Origin: Gordonia sp. SL306
Lineage (GTDB): Bacteria > Actinomycetota > Actinomycetes > Mycobacteriales > Mycobacteriaceae
Direction of reading: 5' to 3'
NCBI RefSeq assembly: GCF_026625785.1
Contig: NZ_CP113063.1
Coordinates: forward strand, 558,001 to 622,000
Length of the DNA stretch: 64,000 bases
Part shown: in pieces, positions 16,713 through 24,889 of the stretch
Layout of the letters: the number at the start of each line of letters is the position of its first letter
How positions within the stretch are numbered: the stretch's first letter is position 1
Translations under genes and position numbers: made by a program
Notes under the pieces: model-generated
Told to the model about the DNA's origin: nothing
The model's input: the letters and a program-made list of their open reading frames with translations, nothing else
Databases searched by the model: none

Positions 16713-18293
16713 ATGTCCTCTGCTCCCGCGGCGCTGCCGACCTTGCGCGAGATCGTCGAGCGCCACCTGCACCGCGCCGACCCGCGGGTGCTGACCGCGC
16801 ACGATCACCTCGACGTCCCGGTCGGTTGGGTGCACTCCAGCGAGATCTTCGAGATCGGTCCGCTGCTGTCCGGTGGTGAGCTCCTCCTCACCACCGGCCT
16901 CGGGCTCGGCGGACTGGACGCCGGCACACGCAGGCACTATGTGCGCGACCTCGCCGAGCGCGGTGTCGCCGGCCTGGCTTTCGAGATCGGCCGGACCTTC
17001 GACGCGATTCCGGAGGAGATGGTCCGGGAGGGCTCGGCGCGCCGTCTACCGATCATCGAGCTGCGTCGCGTGCTGCCGTTCATCGAGGTGTGCCGCGAGG
17101 CGAACACGTCCATCGTGACCGGCGAGCTCGCCGGCCTACGCCTGCGCGCGGTGCTCGACGATGCCCTGCACGCGGATCTGTTGGCCCCCGGCGCAGTGGC
17201 ACGGATGCTCGCCCATGTGTCCGAGGTGACCGGCCACCCGATCGCACTGGTCGGTTCCGGCGGAGCACTGCTCGCCGCCCATGGCGTCGACGACGATCGA
17301 TCGGCCTGGCGGATGGTCGACGCCGCGACGGCCTCGGCGGCAGTCATGGCGCGGGATCGCGAGATCGCCCGCCTGATTGCCGGAGGGGACTCGGCAGGCC
17401 ACCCGCCACCCGTGGTCGCCATGATGCTGGCGGCCGCGGCCGGTCCGATCGCAGCAGCCCTGACCCGTTCCGGTACAAGGGGTTCCGCGGTGGGTACTCG
17501 TCTCGTCGAGGAGATCGTCGGCGGGCGGCACGTCCGCCGTGCGGATCTCTTCGCACGTCTCGTGAGTTCCGGGGTCCCGGTCACCGACTCGACGCGGCTC
17601 GTCACGGTGGCGGCCGAGGCGCCCGACCCGAGGATGGTGGAAGCGGCACTCGCACGCTCGGCGTCGGCCCTTCCCGGCCTGGTGCAGGCGACGATCGACG
17701 CCACCGTGTACGCGCTGGTGGCCGCGCCACGCTCCGAGCACGGTGACGATCCGGTCCAGCGGGTCACCGACACACTCGTCGGCCTCGGCCAGCAGGCCGG
17801 CCGGATCACCGCCGTGGTGGGCGAGGCCCACTCGCTCGACGCAGCGAACCCAGGGGCCGAACTCTCCGCGACCCTGGCCGCATCGTTGCACCGTTGCGCC
17901 GAAAGGCTGCCGATCGCCGTGGGTCTGATGCGCGACGGTGTCACCGACAAACGGATCTTCACCGGCCGCGAGCTCGTGGCCGACAGCGCCGCGCGGTCAG
18001 CCGACCCCGAGATCCACGACGAGTTACGCCAGCTCATCGCACCCCTGATTGCCCACGATCGCAGCCAGTCCACCAATCTCGTCACCACCCTCGACGTCCA
18101 TCTCCGTCACGGATGCAGTGCGACCCGGTCTGCCGAGGTCCTCCATCTGGGCAGGCAGAGTCTCTACCAGCGACTCGACCGCATTCGCGGACTCCTCGGC
18201 TTCGACCCGACCTCACCGGCAACGTACACGTCGATGCTGCTGGCCATCAGTGCGTTCCGCTCACAGTCGCAGACACCGCCCGGGCGGCCGTGA
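16713..18293 (+). CDS. PucR-family transcriptional regulator
   Basis: The 526-residue protein starts with a PucR N-terminal domain (TLREIVERHLH, then VGWVHSSEI and ELLLTTGLGL, about residues 8-140). It ends with a CdaR/PucR-type helix-turn-helix (LDVHLRHGCSATRSAEVLHLGRQSLYQRLDRI, about 465-500). PucR regulators control purine or other nitrogen-compound catabolism in response to intermediates. It diverges from the deaminase-dioxygenase pair and converges with the NCS1 permease, 7 bp apart. Probably it activates this nucleobase cluster. ATG 16713 is chosen because the PucR domain begins just after it. Confidence 0.9.
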   Translation: MSSAPAALPTLREIVERHLHRADPRVLTAHDHLDVPVGWVHSSEIFEIGPLLSGGELLLTTGLGLGGLDAGTRRHYVRDLAERGVAGLAFEIGRTFDAIPEEMVREGSARRLPIIELRRVLPFIEVCREANTSIVTGELAGLRLRAVLDDALHADLLAPGAVARMLAHVSEVTGHPIALVGSGGALLAAHGVDDDRSAWRMVDAATASAAVMARDREIARLIAGGDSAGHPPPVVAMMLAAAAGPIAAALTRSGTRGSAVGTRLVEEIVGGRHVRRADLFARLVSSGVPVTDSTRLVTVAAEAPDPRMVEAALARSASALPGLVQATIDATVYALVAAPRSEHGDDPVQRVTDTLVGLGQQAGRITAVVGEAHSLDAANPGAELSATLAASLHRCAERLPIAVGLMRDGVTDKRIFTGRELVADSAARSADPEIHDELRQLIAPLIAHDRSQSTNLVTTLDVHLRHGCSATRSAEVLHLGRQSLYQRLDRIRGLLGFDPTSPATYTSMLLAISAFRSQSQTPPGRP

Positions 18294-18300
18294 GGACGGA

Positions 18301-19722
18301 TCAGGCGTATTCGCGCTGTGATCGCTCGACACGCTTGCGGGCCAGGATCAGGTATCCGACGAAGGCGATGACGAAACCGACGAACGCCCCGATGTCACCG
18401 AGCTCCGGCACGGCGCGGACGACGTATCCGACGAAGCGCTCCTGATTGCAGAACAACAGCAGCGATGTCACCAAGCCGATCGCGAACGCGGCGACGCCAC
18501 CCCAGTTGGTGTAGCGGGTGTCGTACAGCAGGGCGAGCGACGGCCGTTCCCGCCGGAGCAGCCGATCGGCGAAGACCACGCCGAGCCACGGGCCGATCCA
18601 ATAGGCGACCAGCAGCAGGAACGCCTCATAGGACGCGGCGGCGTCGGCCAGCGCCCACCAGGCGACCAGGAAGCCGACGATGCCGAAGAACACCGTCACC
18701 AAGGCCCGCTGGATCCCGACCGGCAGCCGGAAGCCCATCGTCACGAAAGCCATTGCGCCCGAGTAGACGTTGATGGCATTCGCCGCGACGGCGCCGACGG
18801 CGATCGCCAGCAGCGTGAGATCGGCGACGACGCTCGGGAGGTTCGCCGTGAACGCCTCCGTCGGATTGTCGGAGGAGGGTGCGCCGATGGTCACCGACGC
18901 CGCTCCGACAACCATCAAGAACGTGCACGAGATGTACAGGCCCGCAGACGCGAACAGTCCGGTCTGCAGCTTGGACACGGTGGGCGGCAGGTACCGCGTG
19001 TAGTCGGCGGCATAGGGCGTCCAGCCCGCCGTGTAGCCGAAGGCCGCGCCGACGGTCAGCAGGAAGCCACCGAGCGAGAACCCGCCGTCGGCGGAGGCGG
19101 CCGAGACGTCGGACTTGCTGAAGATGATCACCGCACCGATCAGGAAGACCACGGCCAGCACCGGGGCGGCCACCCGCTCGAATCGCTGCACGAGATTGTG
19201 GCCGAAGAAGGCGAACGCGGTCTGGGCGATCACGATGATCACCAGACCGAGCAGCGGCGTGAATCCGAAGAGTGTCGACAGCGCGAAGGCACCGCTCACG
19301 CTGTTGGTGGCGAACCAGCCGACACCGCACATGATCGCCATGAACGTCGCGGGCAGGACGTTGCCGCGATGGCCGAATGCGAGGCGACCCAGCACCATCT
19401 GAGGCACCCCGTGCAACGGCCCCTCCGCCGACAACAGGAAGTGGGCAACCGCGCCGAGAAGGTTGCCGATCGCCATCGCCGCGACGGCCTGCCAGAACGA
19501 CAGGCCGAAGTACAGCACGGAGATGACGCCGACGAAGATCGTCGCGAACTCGAGATTGGGCGCGGTCCAGGTCCAGAACAGCCCGCGCGGCGAACCGTGC
19601 CGCGCATCGAGCGGGATCGGCTCGTTGCCGCCCGGCTCGACGGCGAGAACCTTCTTGCCATAGCCGGCCTGTGGTGCGACGGCAGCCGCGTCGGGGTGTT
19701 CAGGGGGTGCGCCGAGGGTCAT
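18301..19722 (-). CDS. NCS1-family nucleobase permease (cytosine/purine type)
   Basis: The 473-residue membrane protein has about 12 transmembrane segments. After a hydrophilic N-terminus, the stretch WTAPNLEFATIFVGVI and AEGPLHGVPQMVLGRLAFG show the NCS1 (CodB/FurE-like) family pattern. Such permeases import cytosine, uracil, allantoin, thiamine or purines with Na+ or H+. It is next to a PucR regulator and a cytosine-deaminase-like gene, which supports nucleobase uptake. The ATG at 19722 is preferred; an upstream in-frame codon at 19785 adds only low-complexity residues. Confidence 0.9.
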   Translation of the reverse strand: MTLGAPPEHPDAAAVAPQAGYGKKVLAVEPGGNEPIPLDARHGSPRGLFWTWTAPNLEFATIFVGVISVLYFGLSFWQAVAAMAIGNLLGAVAHFLLSAEGPLHGVPQMVLGRLAFGHRGNVLPATFMAIMCGVGWFATNSVSGAFALSTLFGFTPLLGLVIIVIAQTAFAFFGHNLVQRFERVAAPVLAVVFLIGAVIIFSKSDVSAASADGGFSLGGFLLTVGAAFGYTAGWTPYAADYTRYLPPTVSKLQTGLFASAGLYISCTFLMVVGAASVTIGAPSSDNPTEAFTANLPSVVADLTLLAIAVGAVAANAINVYSGAMAFVTMGFRLPVGIQRALVTVFFGIVGFLVAWWALADAAASYEAFLLLVAYWIGPWLGVVFADRLLRRERPSLALLYDTRYTNWGGVAAFAIGLVTSLLLFCNQERFVGYVVRAVPELGDIGAFVGFVIAFVGYLILARKRVERSQREYA

Positions 19723-19818
19723 GGCGCAACTCTGCTGCCCCGGACTGACGTCGGCAACTGACGGACTGTCCGCTGCCGACGCCACGAGACGACACAGATC
19801 GACGCCCCCGAACCTCGA

Positions 19819-20343
19819 CTACTTGATGTCGATCATTCCGTCGAAGACGAACGGGGTCATCGCCGGTCGGCAACCGTCGAACGACGACGTCGCCATCGGG
19901 CCCATGATGCCCACGTGGCTCGGGGCACCCGACGCCCCCTTGCGCACGGTGATCTGGACGGCGGCCGCACCACGGGCCGCGGCAGGCAGGATGTCGGGGG
20001 TGGTCGCGGTGATCGGATAGATCAACGACGCCGTGTTCCCTGCGGTGTAGAGGCAGGTGATGGGTCCGCGGACCTGGATCGGCGTGGGATTCGTCCCGTC
20101 CAGCACGGTTGCCCGATAGGTGCCCATCGTCTTCCCGTCCGCGGTGCGGGCGCCGATCGCCTCGATCCTCAGCAGGTGCACACCCGGGGCGATCGCCATG
20201 TCACCCGACACGACGAGTGCAGCGGGTTTCTCGGCGGTCATGGGCGCGGCGGACACCGCCGGTGCGGTCACCAACGCGGTCGCGCCGAGAACGGCAGACG
20301 CCGCGGCGACCAGGGCTCGACGAATTGTCGGATGACTCATCAT
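19819..20343 (-). CDS. Exported hypothetical protein
   Basis: The 174-residue precursor has a typical signal peptide (RRALVAAASAVLGATALVTA, cleavage near VSA-AP at about residue 33). The mature domain is rich in beta-type sequence with two cysteines (ITCLYTAGN and FDGCRPAM) that could form a disulphide outside the cell. I recognise no family. GAGGAG precedes the start. It lies between the permease and the sigma-factor operon, all on the minus strand, with no evident link to either. Confidence 0.7.
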   Translation of the reverse strand: MMSHPTIRRALVAAASAVLGATALVTAPAVSAAPMTAEKPAALVVSGDMAIAPGVHLLRIEAIGARTADGKTMGTYRATVLDGTNPTPIQVRGPITCLYTAGNTASLIYPITATTPDILPAAARGAAAVQITVRKGASGAPSHVGIMGPMATSSFDGCRPAMTPFVFDGMIDIK

Positions 20344-20428
20344 TCCTCCTCGTGGAGTTGAGACCCGACCTGGGATCGAGGCTAATCCGCGGAACCGGCC
20401 GCGGCGACACCCCGCTCTCAGCGCAATT

Positions 20429-21700
20429 TCAGCTTGACCCGACCGTCGCCCGACGAGCTTCGAGGTGCGCCCTCTCGGCGGGATCGGTGGTCAGGGCGAT
20501 CGCCTTGTCGAAGGCCGCGGTCGAGGCGTCATCGCGACCGAGCCGGTCCAGCAGATGCGCTCGCGTGACCCACGCCGGCTGGAACCGATCGGCGTCGGCC
20601 ACACCGTCGAGCCGGCCCAGAGCGGCTGCGGCGCCGTCGGTCTCGGCCACCACCGCCACGAGCGCCACCGCGCCCGCCAATGTCGGCGAGAGCGTCTGCA
20701 ACGCCTCGTGGAGTCGGCGCAGGGTGAGCCAATCGGGAGCTGCATCCGGCCGGCGGGCGCAGTGGACGGCACCGATGGCGGCCTCGAGCTGAAATCGACC
20801 GATCCGGCCGAGACCGTGTGCGGTGCGCAGGTGAGCGTGCGCGCGAGCGATGAGATCGGCGTCCCAACGCCCCGGATTCTGTTCGGCCAGCGGCACGAAC
20901 CGCCCGTCGTCATCGGTCCGGGCGGGTAGTCGGGCGCTCGACAGCTCCATCAGCGCGACGAGGCCGTGCGCCTCGGCGCTTGTGGAGGCGACCTCGGCCA
21001 CCACCTCGCCGAGTCCGAGGAGCAGGGCCTGACGCTCGTGCGCCAGGGCAGGCCATTCGATGGTGTACGCGGCGTAGATCGCCTCGAGGACAGGTGCGAG
21101 GCGGTCGGCGAACTCGTCCACCGGGGGAACCTCGAACGGCAACCCGAGGTCGCCGATGCGTCGTTTGGCGCGTACGAGGCGGGCCGCCATCGTGGTACCG
21201 GGAATCGCGAACGCGTGGCCGATCCGGTTGGCCGGGTAGCCGAGGACTGTGTTGAGCATCAGCGGCGCGTGCACTGCCGCGCTGATCTCGGGGTGAGCAC
21301 ACACCAGGAGCAACTCGAGGCGCCGATCCCGGAACGGTGACACCCGCCCGTCCGGGCCGTCGGCACCGCCCGGCGCCGAATCGAGTGACGCCGCGTCGAG
21401 GGGAACCGAGGTCCTTACCGCAGCCGAACGCCACCGGTCGCGTTGACGATTGCGGGCGACCGTCAGGAGCCAACCATCCGGATCGCGTGGCACGCCGTCG
21501 GCCGGCCACCGGGTCAGGGCCCGTTCGAATGCGTCACCGAGCGCGTCTTCGGCTCCCGCGAGGTCGTGTGTGGCTGCGGCCAACAACGCGAGAAGGCGAC
21601 CATAGGAATCCCGTGCCGCCCCCTCGGCGTGCGCCCGCGCCTCGGCGATCGCACTCGCCGAGGGCGGGGCGCCGTCAGTCCGACCAGACACCGTCGACAC
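20429..21700 (-). CDS. ECF sigma factor of the ECF42 type with C-terminal TPR-like domain
   Basis: The 423-residue protein has a sigma-2 region (about 30-95, with AEDALGDAFERALTRWPADG and WLLTVARNRQRDRWR) and a sigma-4 region near 135-190. A long helical C-terminal extension of about 220 residues follows, ending in repeat-like LGRLDGVADADRF and LDRLGRDDASTAAFDKAI segments. This size and the linkage to a DGPF (YCII-related) protein define the ECF42 group. The gene overlaps the DGPF gene by 26 nt and starts with GTG. No anti-sigma factor is present; regulation is thought to use the C-terminal domain. Confidence 0.88.
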   Translation of the reverse strand: MSTVSGRTDGAPPSASAIAEARAHAEGAARDSYGRLLALLAAATHDLAGAEDALGDAFERALTRWPADGVPRDPDGWLLTVARNRQRDRWRSAAVRTSVPLDAASLDSAPGGADGPDGRVSPFRDRRLELLLVCAHPEISAAVHAPLMLNTVLGYPANRIGHAFAIPGTTMAARLVRAKRRIGDLGLPFEVPPVDEFADRLAPVLEAIYAAYTIEWPALAHERQALLLGLGEVVAEVASTSAEAHGLVALMELSSARLPARTDDDGRFVPLAEQNPGRWDADLIARAHAHLRTAHGLGRIGRFQLEAAIGAVHCARRPDAAPDWLTLRRLHEALQTLSPTLAGAVALVAVVAETDGAAAALGRLDGVADADRFQPAWVTRAHLLDRLGRDDASTAAFDKAIALTTDPAERAHLEARRATVGSS

Positions 21701-22046
21701 AGGAGAGGACGGACCGCCTGACCTCCACGACCGCGTATTGCGTGGCGGGCATCTTCTCGGTCCAGGCCAGCGCGGCGTCGTGATCAGGGACGTCGATGAC
21801 GAACACGCCGGCGAGCGCCTCCCTGGTCTCGGCGAACGGCCCCTGCTGCACCCGGAGGTCCCCCTCGCGCCTGGTCACCGTCTGCGTGGCGGAGGGCGAG
21901 GCGAGGATCTCGGCCGCCACCAGCACGCCGGCCGCGTACAACGCGTCGGTGTAGGCGCGGATCAACGACTTCATCTCGTCGACGGCCTCGGCGGTGACCT
22001 CACCCGGAGCGGGCTCGGCGTTGTTGATCAGCAATGCGTAGCGCAT
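21675..22046 (-). CDS. YCII-related (DGPF) protein, ECF42 partner
   Basis: The 123-residue protein shows the YCII fold pattern, beginning MRYALLINNAEPAPGEV and containing QGPFAETREALAGVFVID, the variant of the eponymous DGPF motif with Gln for Asp. It ends ATQYAVVEVR. Such proteins are encoded beside ECF42 sigma factors and are their usual targets; their chemistry is not established. AAGGAGG lies 6 nt before the ATG, and a candidate ECF42 promoter (22122-22096) precedes it. Its 3' end overlaps the sigma gene by 26 nt. Confidence 0.88.
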   Translation of the reverse strand: MRYALLINNAEPAPGEVTAEAVDEMKSLIRAYTDALYAAGVLVAAEILASPSATQTVTRREGDLRVQQGPFAETREALAGVFVIDVPDHDAALAWTEKMPATQYAVVEVRRSVLSCVDGVWSD

Positions 22047-22095
22047 GGTGTCCTCCTTGTCTCAGTGTGGCCCGTTGTCGGTGCCACATCAGGAG

Positions 22096-22122
22096 GACGA
22101 ACGAGATGCGCTGAAATCGACA
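22096..22122 (-). promoter_or_regulatory. Candidate ECF42 promoter for the DGPF-sigma operon
   Basis: On the minus strand TGTCGA (22122-22117) is followed after 17 nt by CGTC (22099-22096), about 50 nt before the DGPF start. These match the -35 and -10 elements I recall for ECF42-dependent promoters. The site starts 5 bp after the cyanase stop, so the operon has its own promoter and is probably autoregulated. Confidence 0.5.
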
Positions 22123-22126
22123 CCCC

Positions 22127-22579
22127 CTACCAGCGGTAGTCGAGGAACTTGCCGTCGAACGTGATCACCACCCGATCCCCGTCCGGATCGGCACGCCGGG
22201 CGAAATCGACCTTGAAGTTGATCGCGCTCATGATCCCGTCGCCGAACTCTTCGTGGATCAGCTCCTTGAGTGCCGGTCCGTAGACGGCGAGCGCCTCGTG
22301 GAAGCGATAGATGGTCGGGTCGGTCGCGACCGATTCGTCGGCGATCCGGGTCGGCTGGCGCACCAGACTCTCGATCACTCCCTCGCCGAGCCCGAGGAGT
22401 TCGCAGACGATGGTCGCCTTGTCCACCGGCACCGGATGCTGCCCGAGGAGTGCGGCCACCGTCCAGACGACCGGGGCGTCGATTCGCTCGGCGATGTCGG
22501 ACCAGGACAGTCCCTGACGGATGCGGGCGGCGACGATCAGTTCTGCGGCATCGGTCTTCGGCATGATCGGAGTGGTCAT
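22127..22579 (-). CDS. cynS: Cyanate hydratase (cyanase)
   Basis: The 150-residue protein matches cyanase over its length. The N-terminal helical domain (LSWSDIAERIDAPVVWTVAALLGQ) resembles a repressor fold, and the C-terminal active-site domain contains Arg92 and Glu95 (YRFHEAL) and Ser118 (GIMSAINF). These correspond to the catalytic Arg96, Glu99 and Ser122 of the E. coli enzyme. Cyanase converts cyanate and bicarbonate to ammonia and CO2. It follows the ectoine transport operon after 103 bp on the same strand; no carbonic anhydrase or cyanate transporter is adjacent. Confidence 0.93.
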   Translation of the reverse strand: MTTPIMPKTDAAELIVAARIRQGLSWSDIAERIDAPVVWTVAALLGQHPVPVDKATIVCELLGLGEGVIESLVRQPTRIADESVATDPTIYRFHEALAVYGPALKELIHEEFGDGIMSAINFKVDFARRADPDGDRVVITFDGKFLDYRW

Positions 22580-22682
22580 CGGAGCTCCTCGACGATTCGG
22601 ATGGACCGCTCTACCTTGACCACATCGCTTCCGGGGTGTCCACCGGAACCGGCGAGGGGCGTCCCCCACGCCCGTGACCGGA

Positions 22683-23507
22683 TCAGTGCGACAGGACAGC
22701 CTTCAAGAAGCTCTTCGTGCGATCTTCCTGCGGATCGGTGAAGATGGCCTCGGGCGAACCCGCCTCCACGATCTTGCCCGCGTCGAAGACCAGGACCCGA
22801 TCGGCCACGTCGCGGGCGAACCCCATCTCGTGAGTGACGATCAGCATGGTGATGTCGGTGGTCTCCGCGATCGCACGGAGAACGCCGAGGACATCGGCCA
22901 CGAGTTCCGGGTCGAGCGCGGAGGTCACCTCGTCGAGGAGCAGGATGTCGGGGTCCATCGCCAGTGCACGCGCAATTGCGACGCGCTGCTGCTGTCCGCC
23001 GGAGAGCGTGGTCGGGTGGGCGTCTTCCTTGTCCTGCAGGCCAACCGTTTTCAACAGCTCGCGGGCCCGGGAAGTGGCCTCTCCCTTGCTCTTTCCGAGC
23101 ACGTGTATCGGCGCCTCGGTGATGTTCTGCAGCACGGTCATGTTCGGGAACAGGTTGAACTGCTGAAAGACCATGCCGATCTTCGACCGGGCCGCCCGCT
23201 GATGCTTCGGCGTCGCCTTCACCAGCTTGTCGCCCTTGTACTGATGCGTGAGCGGCTCGCCCTCGACCCAGATCACCCCGTCATTGCACGGTTCGAGCGT
23301 CATCAGGAGACGCAGGATCGTCGTCTTGCCCGACCCGCTCGGGCCGATCAAAGCGACGCGCTCACCGCGCTGCACCGTGAAGTCGAGATGATCGAGCACG
23401 ACGTGATCACCGAACTTCTTGACCACCTGGTCGAACACCACCATCGACCCATCGGCTGCCGGCCGCGGCCCGGTCGTCGCGAGTGATGGTTGCTCGTCAG
23501 TAGGCAA
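22683..23507 (-). CDS. ehuA: Ectoine/hydroxyectoine ABC transporter ATPase EhuA
   Basis: The 274-residue polar amino-acid-type ATPase has Walker A GPSGSGKTT, signature LSGGQQQR, Walker B ILLLDEVTSALDP and switch VTHEM. The NLFPNMTVLQNITEAPIHVLG and GSPEAIFTDPQEDRTKSFLKAVL stretches are typical of EhuA and its close relatives. It ends the ehuBCDA order. The TTG start at 23507 overlaps ehuD by 11 nt and has GGAG 7 nt upstream; ATG 23444 is the alternative. It energises uptake of ectoine as osmoprotectant or nutrient. Confidence 0.88.
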   Translation of the reverse strand: MPTDEQPSLATTGPRPAADGSMVVFDQVVKKFGDHVVLDHLDFTVQRGERVALIGPSGSGKTTILRLLMTLEPCNDGVIWVEGEPLTHQYKGDKLVKATPKHQRAARSKIGMVFQQFNLFPNMTVLQNITEAPIHVLGKSKGEATSRARELLKTVGLQDKEDAHPTTLSGGQQQRVAIARALAMDPDILLLDEVTSALDPELVADVLGVLRAIAETTDITMLIVTHEMGFARDVADRVLVFDAGKIVEAGSPEAIFTDPQEDRTKSFLKAVLSH

Positions 23508-24141
23508 GGGACTTCTCCACTTTTCGGATGAGGATCGATGTCGGGTAGCTCGCGACCAGGAATATCACCCCGGCGATCGTGATGGGTTCCAGATACTGAA
23601 AGGTGCGCGCACCGTACTGCTGCGCCGCGGTGACCATCTCGACCACCGTGATGGCGAACAGGAACGGGGTGTCCTTGAACATGGAGATCGCATAGTTGCC
23701 CAGCGCCGGCGTGGTGCTGCGTATCGCCTGTGGGAGGATGACGGCTCGCCAGGTCCTCGCCATGGGAAGGGACAACGCATGCGCTGCCTCCCACTGGCCC
23801 TTCGGCACCCCGTCGATGCCGGCGCGGTACACCTCGGCCATGTACGTCGAGTAATGGATTCCGAGCACCGTGATGCCGATCTGCAGAGCCGAGAATTGCG
23901 GGAGCAGGTAATAGGCAAACAGCAGTTGCACCACGAGGGGCGTCAGCCGGATGAACTCGCTGATCATGCGCACCGGTACCGTGACCAATCTCGGCCCGGC
24001 GCGTCGCACGATCGCGATCGCCAACCCCAGGACAGCCGCAATGAGGAATCCCAGAACTGTTGCCAGCAGGGTGATCTTGAACCCCTCCAAGAGGACCGGA
24101 AGACAATCTGCTGCGCGTTGCCAACTCCAGGTGACGTTCAT
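23497..24141 (-). CDS. ehuD: Ectoine ABC transporter permease EhuD
   Basis: This is a 214-residue HisM/GlnP-type permease with about five membrane segments. The EAA loop region is GQWEAAHALSLPMARTWRAVILPQAIR (about residues 118-145), where the ATPase docks. The start ATG overlaps the ehuC stop by 4 nt. Together with EhuC it forms the heterodimeric membrane channel. Assignment as EhuD rests on gene order and similarity to the ectoine set; a general polar amino-acid substrate is the alternative. Confidence 0.86.
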   Translation of the reverse strand: MNVTWSWQRAADCLPVLLEGFKITLLATVLGFLIAAVLGLAIAIVRRAGPRLVTVPVRMISEFIRLTPLVVQLLFAYYLLPQFSALQIGITVLGIHYSTYMAEVYRAGIDGVPKGQWEAAHALSLPMARTWRAVILPQAIRSTTPALGNYAISMFKDTPFLFAITVVEMVTAAQQYGARTFQYLEPITIAGVIFLVASYPTSILIRKVEKSLAY

Positions 24142-24869
24142 CGGCCGACTCCCACGGACTCGGAGATCTTCTCAGGACGTAGGCTCAGTACTTCGCGCAT
24201 CGACGGCCCCACCCCCAGTCGCGACTTGGCGCGGACTTCCAACAGGTTCATGACGAGGGTCAGCACGTAGGCGATGCAGAAATACAACACGAGGCCGACC
24301 CCGAAAGAGAAGATGGTGTCGCCCGTTCCTCGACGCAACTGCTCGATCTGATAGGTCAGATCCTGAAGCAGGATGAAACTCGCAAGCGCACTCCCCTTGA
24401 GCAACTGGATCAGGAGATTCGTCAACGGCGGGATCATCTGCGCCCAGGCCTGCGGGAAGATGATCCGGTACAAGCGCTGCCACGACGAGAAGTTCAGGGC
24501 CACGGCGGCTTCCCGTTGCGGAGCGGGTACCGCCGCCAACGACCCCCGGACCACCTCGGCACCGTAGGCGCCGTAGTTGAGGCCCAATGCCAGTATTCCG
24601 CAGAACATCGGTTCGAGTTGGAACCCGAACAGCGGCAACACGTAAAACAACCAGAACAGCTGCACCAAGAGCGATGTGCCCCTGAAGAACTCGACGATCA
24701 CGCGGGCGGTACCCCGGATAACGAGATGTCGTGACCCCGCTGCCACGCCCAGCACCAGGGCGAGCACAAACGCCAGCGCCGCGCCGCCGAGGGTCAGGTA
24801 GAGGGTGGTGAGAATGCCTTCCTGGATGCGCGGCCACGCATCCAGGAAGGCTTCGAAGTTGTCTCCCAC
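24138..24869 (-). CDS. ehuC: Ectoine ABC transporter permease EhuC
   Basis: The 243-residue membrane protein starts with a periplasmic-type N-terminus (FEAFLDAWPRIQEGILTTLYLT). It carries the EAA loop QREAAVALNFSSWQRLYRIIFPQAW and LKGSALASFILLQDLTYQ. It has about five membrane helices and a C-terminal polar tail longer than that of EhuD. It is 20 bp downstream of ehuB and coupled to ehuD by ATGA. It pairs with EhuD. Confidence 0.86.
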   Translation of the reverse strand: MGDNFEAFLDAWPRIQEGILTTLYLTLGGAALAFVLALVLGVAAGSRHLVIRGTARVIVEFFRGTSLLVQLFWLFYVLPLFGFQLEPMFCGILALGLNYGAYGAEVVRGSLAAVPAPQREAAVALNFSSWQRLYRIIFPQAWAQMIPPLTNLLIQLLKGSALASFILLQDLTYQIEQLRRGTGDTIFSFGVGLVLYFCIAYVLTLVMNLLEVRAKSRLGVGPSMREVLSLRPEKISESVGVGR

Positions 24870-24889
24870 AGTCGGCTACTCGACCATCC

